In this document: piece after piece, positions 53,424 through 55,531 of the stretch
Layout of the letters: each line of letters starts with the position of its first letter
How positions within the stretch are numbered: the first letter of the stretch is position 1
DNA from: Alphaproteobacteria bacterium
GTDB taxonomy: Bacteria; Pseudomonadota; Alphaproteobacteria; SMXS01
Direction of reading: 5' to 3'
Assembly: GCA_016124315.1 (NCBI GenBank)
Contig: WGNW01000085.1
Span: 1 to 55,531, forward strand
Length of the DNA: 55,531 nucleotides
The notes under the pieces: model-generated
The model's input: only the letters and a program-made list of their open reading frames with translations
Told to the model about the DNA's origin: nothing
Database searches by the model: none
Made by a program: the position numbers and the translations under genes

Positions 53424-54904
53424 TGACCAGCCTCACCGATCTGACCATCGCCGAGGCCCTGGCCGCGCTCGACAAGGGCGAGTTCACCGCCCGCGAGCTG
53501 ACCGGGGCCTACATCGCGGAAGTGGAGGCGGGCCGGTCGCTCAACGCCTTCACCACCGAGACGCCGGAGCAGGCGCTGGCAATGGCCGACGCCGCCGATG
53601 CCGCCCGCAAGGCCGGCGAGGCCGGGCCGCTGGCCGGCATTCCGCTCGCCATCAAGGACCTGTTCTGCACCAAGGGCGTGCTGACCACCGCGTCCAGCCA
53701 CATCCTCGACGGCTTCACGCCGCCCTACGAATCCACCGTCACGTCGAACCTGTGGCGCGACGGCGCTGTGATGCTGGGCACGGTCAGCCTCGACGAGTTC
53801 GCCATGGGGTCGTCCAACGAGACCAGCTACTACGGTCCGGTGGAGAACCCGTGGCGCGCCGGCGACGGCAAGTCCCGCGTGCCTGGCGGCTCGTCCGGCG
53901 GCTCGGCCACGGCGGTCGCCGCCCGGCTGGCGCTGGGCGCCACCGGCACCGACACCGGCGGCTCGATCCGCCAGCCGGCCAGCTTCTGCGGCCTCGCCGG
54001 GATCAAGCCGACCTACGGCCGCTGCTCGCGCTGGGGCATCATCGCCTTCGCCTCGTCGCTGGACCAGGCGGGCCCGCTCGCCCGCACGGTGGAGGACGCG
54101 GCCATCCTGCTGGGCTCCATGGCCGGCTTCGACCCCAGGGACTCCACCTCCATCGACCGGCCCGTGCCCGACTACCGCAAGGCGCTGACCGGCGACATCC
54201 GCGGCCTGAAGATCGGCATCCCGGCCGAGTACCGGATGGAGGGTACACCCGCCGAGATCATCGAGCTGTGGGACCGGGGCATCCAGTGGATGAAGGACGC
54301 GGGCGCGCAGATCGTCGACATCTCGCTGCCCCACACCCAGTACGCGCTGGCCACCTACTACGTGGTGGCGCCGGCCGAGGCCAGCTCCAACCTGGCCCGC
54401 TATGACGGCGTGCGCTACGGCCTGCGCGAGCCGGGCAACAACCTGATAGAGATGTACGAGAACACCCGCGGCGCCGGCTTCGGCCACGAGGTGCAGCGGC
54501 GCATCCTGATCGGCACCTACGTGCTGTCGGCCGGCTATTACGACGCCTACTACCTGAAGGCGCAGAAGGTGCGCACCCTGATCGCCCAGGACTTCGAGCA
54601 GGCCTTCGGCCGGGTCGACGCCATCCTGACGCCGACCGCGCCGTCCGCCGCCTTCGTGCCGGGCGAGAAGTCGGACGATCCGATCTCCATGTACCTCAAC
54701 GACGTGTTCACGGTGCCGGCCTCGCTGGCCGGCATCCCGGGCATGTCGGTTCCCGCCGGCCTGTCCGCCGACGGCCTGCCGCTCGGCCTGCAGATCCTCG
54801 GCCGGCCGTTCGAGGAGGAGACCGTGCTCAGGGTCGGCCAGATGGTGGAGAAGGCTGCGCGGTTCGATGCCCGGCCCGGCGCCTGGTGGAAGGAGGCCGC
54901 GTGA
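53423..54904 (+). CDS. gatA: Asp/Glu-tRNA amidotransferase subunit GatA
   Basis: A 493-aa amidase-signature enzyme that releases ammonia from glutamine for the GatB transamidation. The catalytic Ser-cisSer-Lys triad is intact: Lys78 (PLAIKDLF), Ser157 ([10 protein letters not shown]) and nucleophile Ser181 ([12 protein letters not shown]). The length is normal. One-base overlaps at both ends (with gatC and gatB) indicate a tightly coupled operon. Confidence 0.97.
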   Translation: MTSLTDLTIAEALAALDKGEFTARELTGAYIAEVEAGRSLNAFTTETPEQALAMADAADAARKAGEAGPLAGIPLAIKDLFCTKGVLTTASSHILDGFTPPYESTVTSNLWRDGAVMLGTVSLDEFAMGSSNETSYYGPVENPWRAGDGKSRVPGGSSGGSATAVAARLALGATGTDTGGSIRQPASFCGLAGIKPTYGRCSRWGIIAFASSLDQAGPLARTVEDAAILLGSMAGFDPRDSTSIDRPVPDYRKALTGDIRGLKIGIPAEYRMEGTPAEIIELWDRGIQWMKDAGAQIVDISLPHTQYALATYYVVAPAEASSNLARYDGVRYGLREPGNNLIEMYENTRGAGFGHEVQRRILIGTYVLSAGYYDAYYLKAQKVRTLIAQDFEQAFGRVDAILTPTAPSAAFVPGEKSDDPISMYLNDVFTVPASLAGIPGMSVPAGLSADGLPLGLQILGRPFEEETVLRVGQMVEKAARFDARPGAWWKEAA

Positions 54905-55531
54905 TGTCCAAGCTGATCTCCGGCGCCACGGGCGACTGGGAAGTGGTCATCGGCCTGGAGGTGCACGCCCAGGTCACCTCGCACGCCAAGCTGTTCTCCG
55001 GCGCCGCCACCGATTTCGGCGCCGAGCCGAACACCCAGGTCTCGCTGGTGGACGCGGCCATGCCCGGCATGCTGCCGGTCATCAACCGCTACTGCGTCGA
55101 GCAGGCGGTGCGCACCGGCCTGGCGCTGGCGGCCGAGATCAATCTCTACTCGATCTTCGACCGCAAGAACTACTTCTACGCCGACCTGCCGCAGGGCTAC
55201 CAGATCTCCCAGTACAAGCAGCCGGTGGTGGGCGAGGGCGTCATCACCCTCGACCTGAAGGACGGCGAGACCAAAGAGGTGGGCATCGAGCGCCTGCACC
55301 TCGAGCAGGATGCCGGCAAGTCCATCCACGACCTCTCGCCGACCCAGAGCTTCGTCGACCTGAACCGCTCGGGTGTCGCGCTCATGGAGATCGTCTCGCG
55401 GCCGGACCTGCGCTCCTCCGAGGAGGCGAAGGCCTACGTGACCAAGCTGCGCACCATCCTGCGCTATCTCGGCACCTGCGACGGCGACATGGAGAAGGGC
55501 AATCTCCGCGCCGACGTGAACGTCTCCGTGC
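54904..55531 (+). CDS. gatB: Asp/Glu-tRNA amidotransferase subunit GatB (3' end outside window)
   Basis: The first 209 residues of Gat[78 protein letters not shown] and [11 protein letters not shown] at the edge. These form the cradle (kinase/transamidase) domain that binds ATP, Mg2+ and the acceptor end of tRNA. The start overlaps the gatA stop (TGATG). About 275 residues lie beyond the window. Confidence 0.96.
   Translation, partial: MSKLISGATGDWEVVIGLEVHAQVTSHAKLFSGAATDFGAEPNTQVSLVDAAMPGMLPVINRYCVEQAVRTGLALAAEINLYSIFDRKNYFYADLPQGYQISQYKQPVVGEGVITLDLKDGETKEVGIERLHLEQDAGKSIHDLSPTQSFVDLNRSGVALMEIVSRPDLRSSEEAKAYVTKLRTILRYLGTCDGDMEKGNLRADVNVSV

Overview
The window is GC-rich with strong third-position GC bias on coding frames. 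The gene content suggests a salt-tolerant, free-living alphaproteobacterium, probably near Rhodospirillales. The evidence is ectoine/hydroxyectoine genes, HWE/HisKA_2-type sensor kinases, the order ruvX-pyrB-pyrC-like-plsY-dprA-topA-rnr beside gatCAB, and a small RNA resembling the alphaproteobacterial ar8/mmgR family. The organism assignment is inference from gene content only.

Layout. (1) 1-2.9 kb: the 3' part of ectB, then ectD with no ectC between them, then a glutathione S-transferase. (2) 2.9-8.7 kb: an exported hypothetical protein, a GAF-HisKA_2 kinase, an unusual fusion of a GPP34 (GOLPH3-like) domain to an MHS-family MFS transporter, and a three-gene signalling operon (methanogen-output-domain-like protein, histidine kinase, response regulator). 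(3) 8.9-11.7 kb: a DUF6491-like lipoprotein, an exported DUF1254/DUF1214 protein and a DUF1206 membrane protein. (4) 11.8-15.0 kb: a 60-residue peptide gene carrying six tandem x-G-x-K tetrads, a HExxH protein resembling aKG-dependent peptide beta-hydroxylases, and a convergent cyanophycin-synthetase-like ATP-grasp enzyme. Together these look like an undescribed RiPP (ribosomally made, modified peptide) locus.

(5) 15.4-41.0 kb: an apparently single-operon, 16-gene extracellular contractile injection system (eCIS). In order: DUF4255 cap/terminator, unknown protein, sheath, two tubes, DUF5908, LysM-type tube/baseplate adaptor, VgrG-like hub/spike, PAAR tip, gp25, two giant baseplate proteins, a 1065-aa protein with one transmembrane segment and a 20-fold Thr-Pro tract, the CIS tape-measure family protein, a 1846-aa DUF4157 multidomain protein that is the likely cargo, and the AAA+ ATPase. 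No phage head, integrase, capsid or lysis genes are present.

(6) 41.0-44.8 kb: tRNA-Val(GAC), an N-formylglutamate amidohydrolase, a probable small RNA with an UUUCCUCCCU anti-Shine-Dalgarno stretch, a quinone oxidoreductase, a DAO-type FAD oxidoreductase, and the 5' part of a hisN-like gene. (7) 44.8-55.5 kb: a truncated rnr meeting the truncated hisN head-on at about 44,793 (a deletion or assembly junction), then the leftward housekeeping operon topA-dprA-plsY-pyrC-like-pyrB, then ruvX and a GrpB-family gene, and the divergent gatCAB operon, whose gatB runs off the end. The pyrC-like gene has lost the metal-binding HxH motif and is probably a non-catalytic partner of PyrB.
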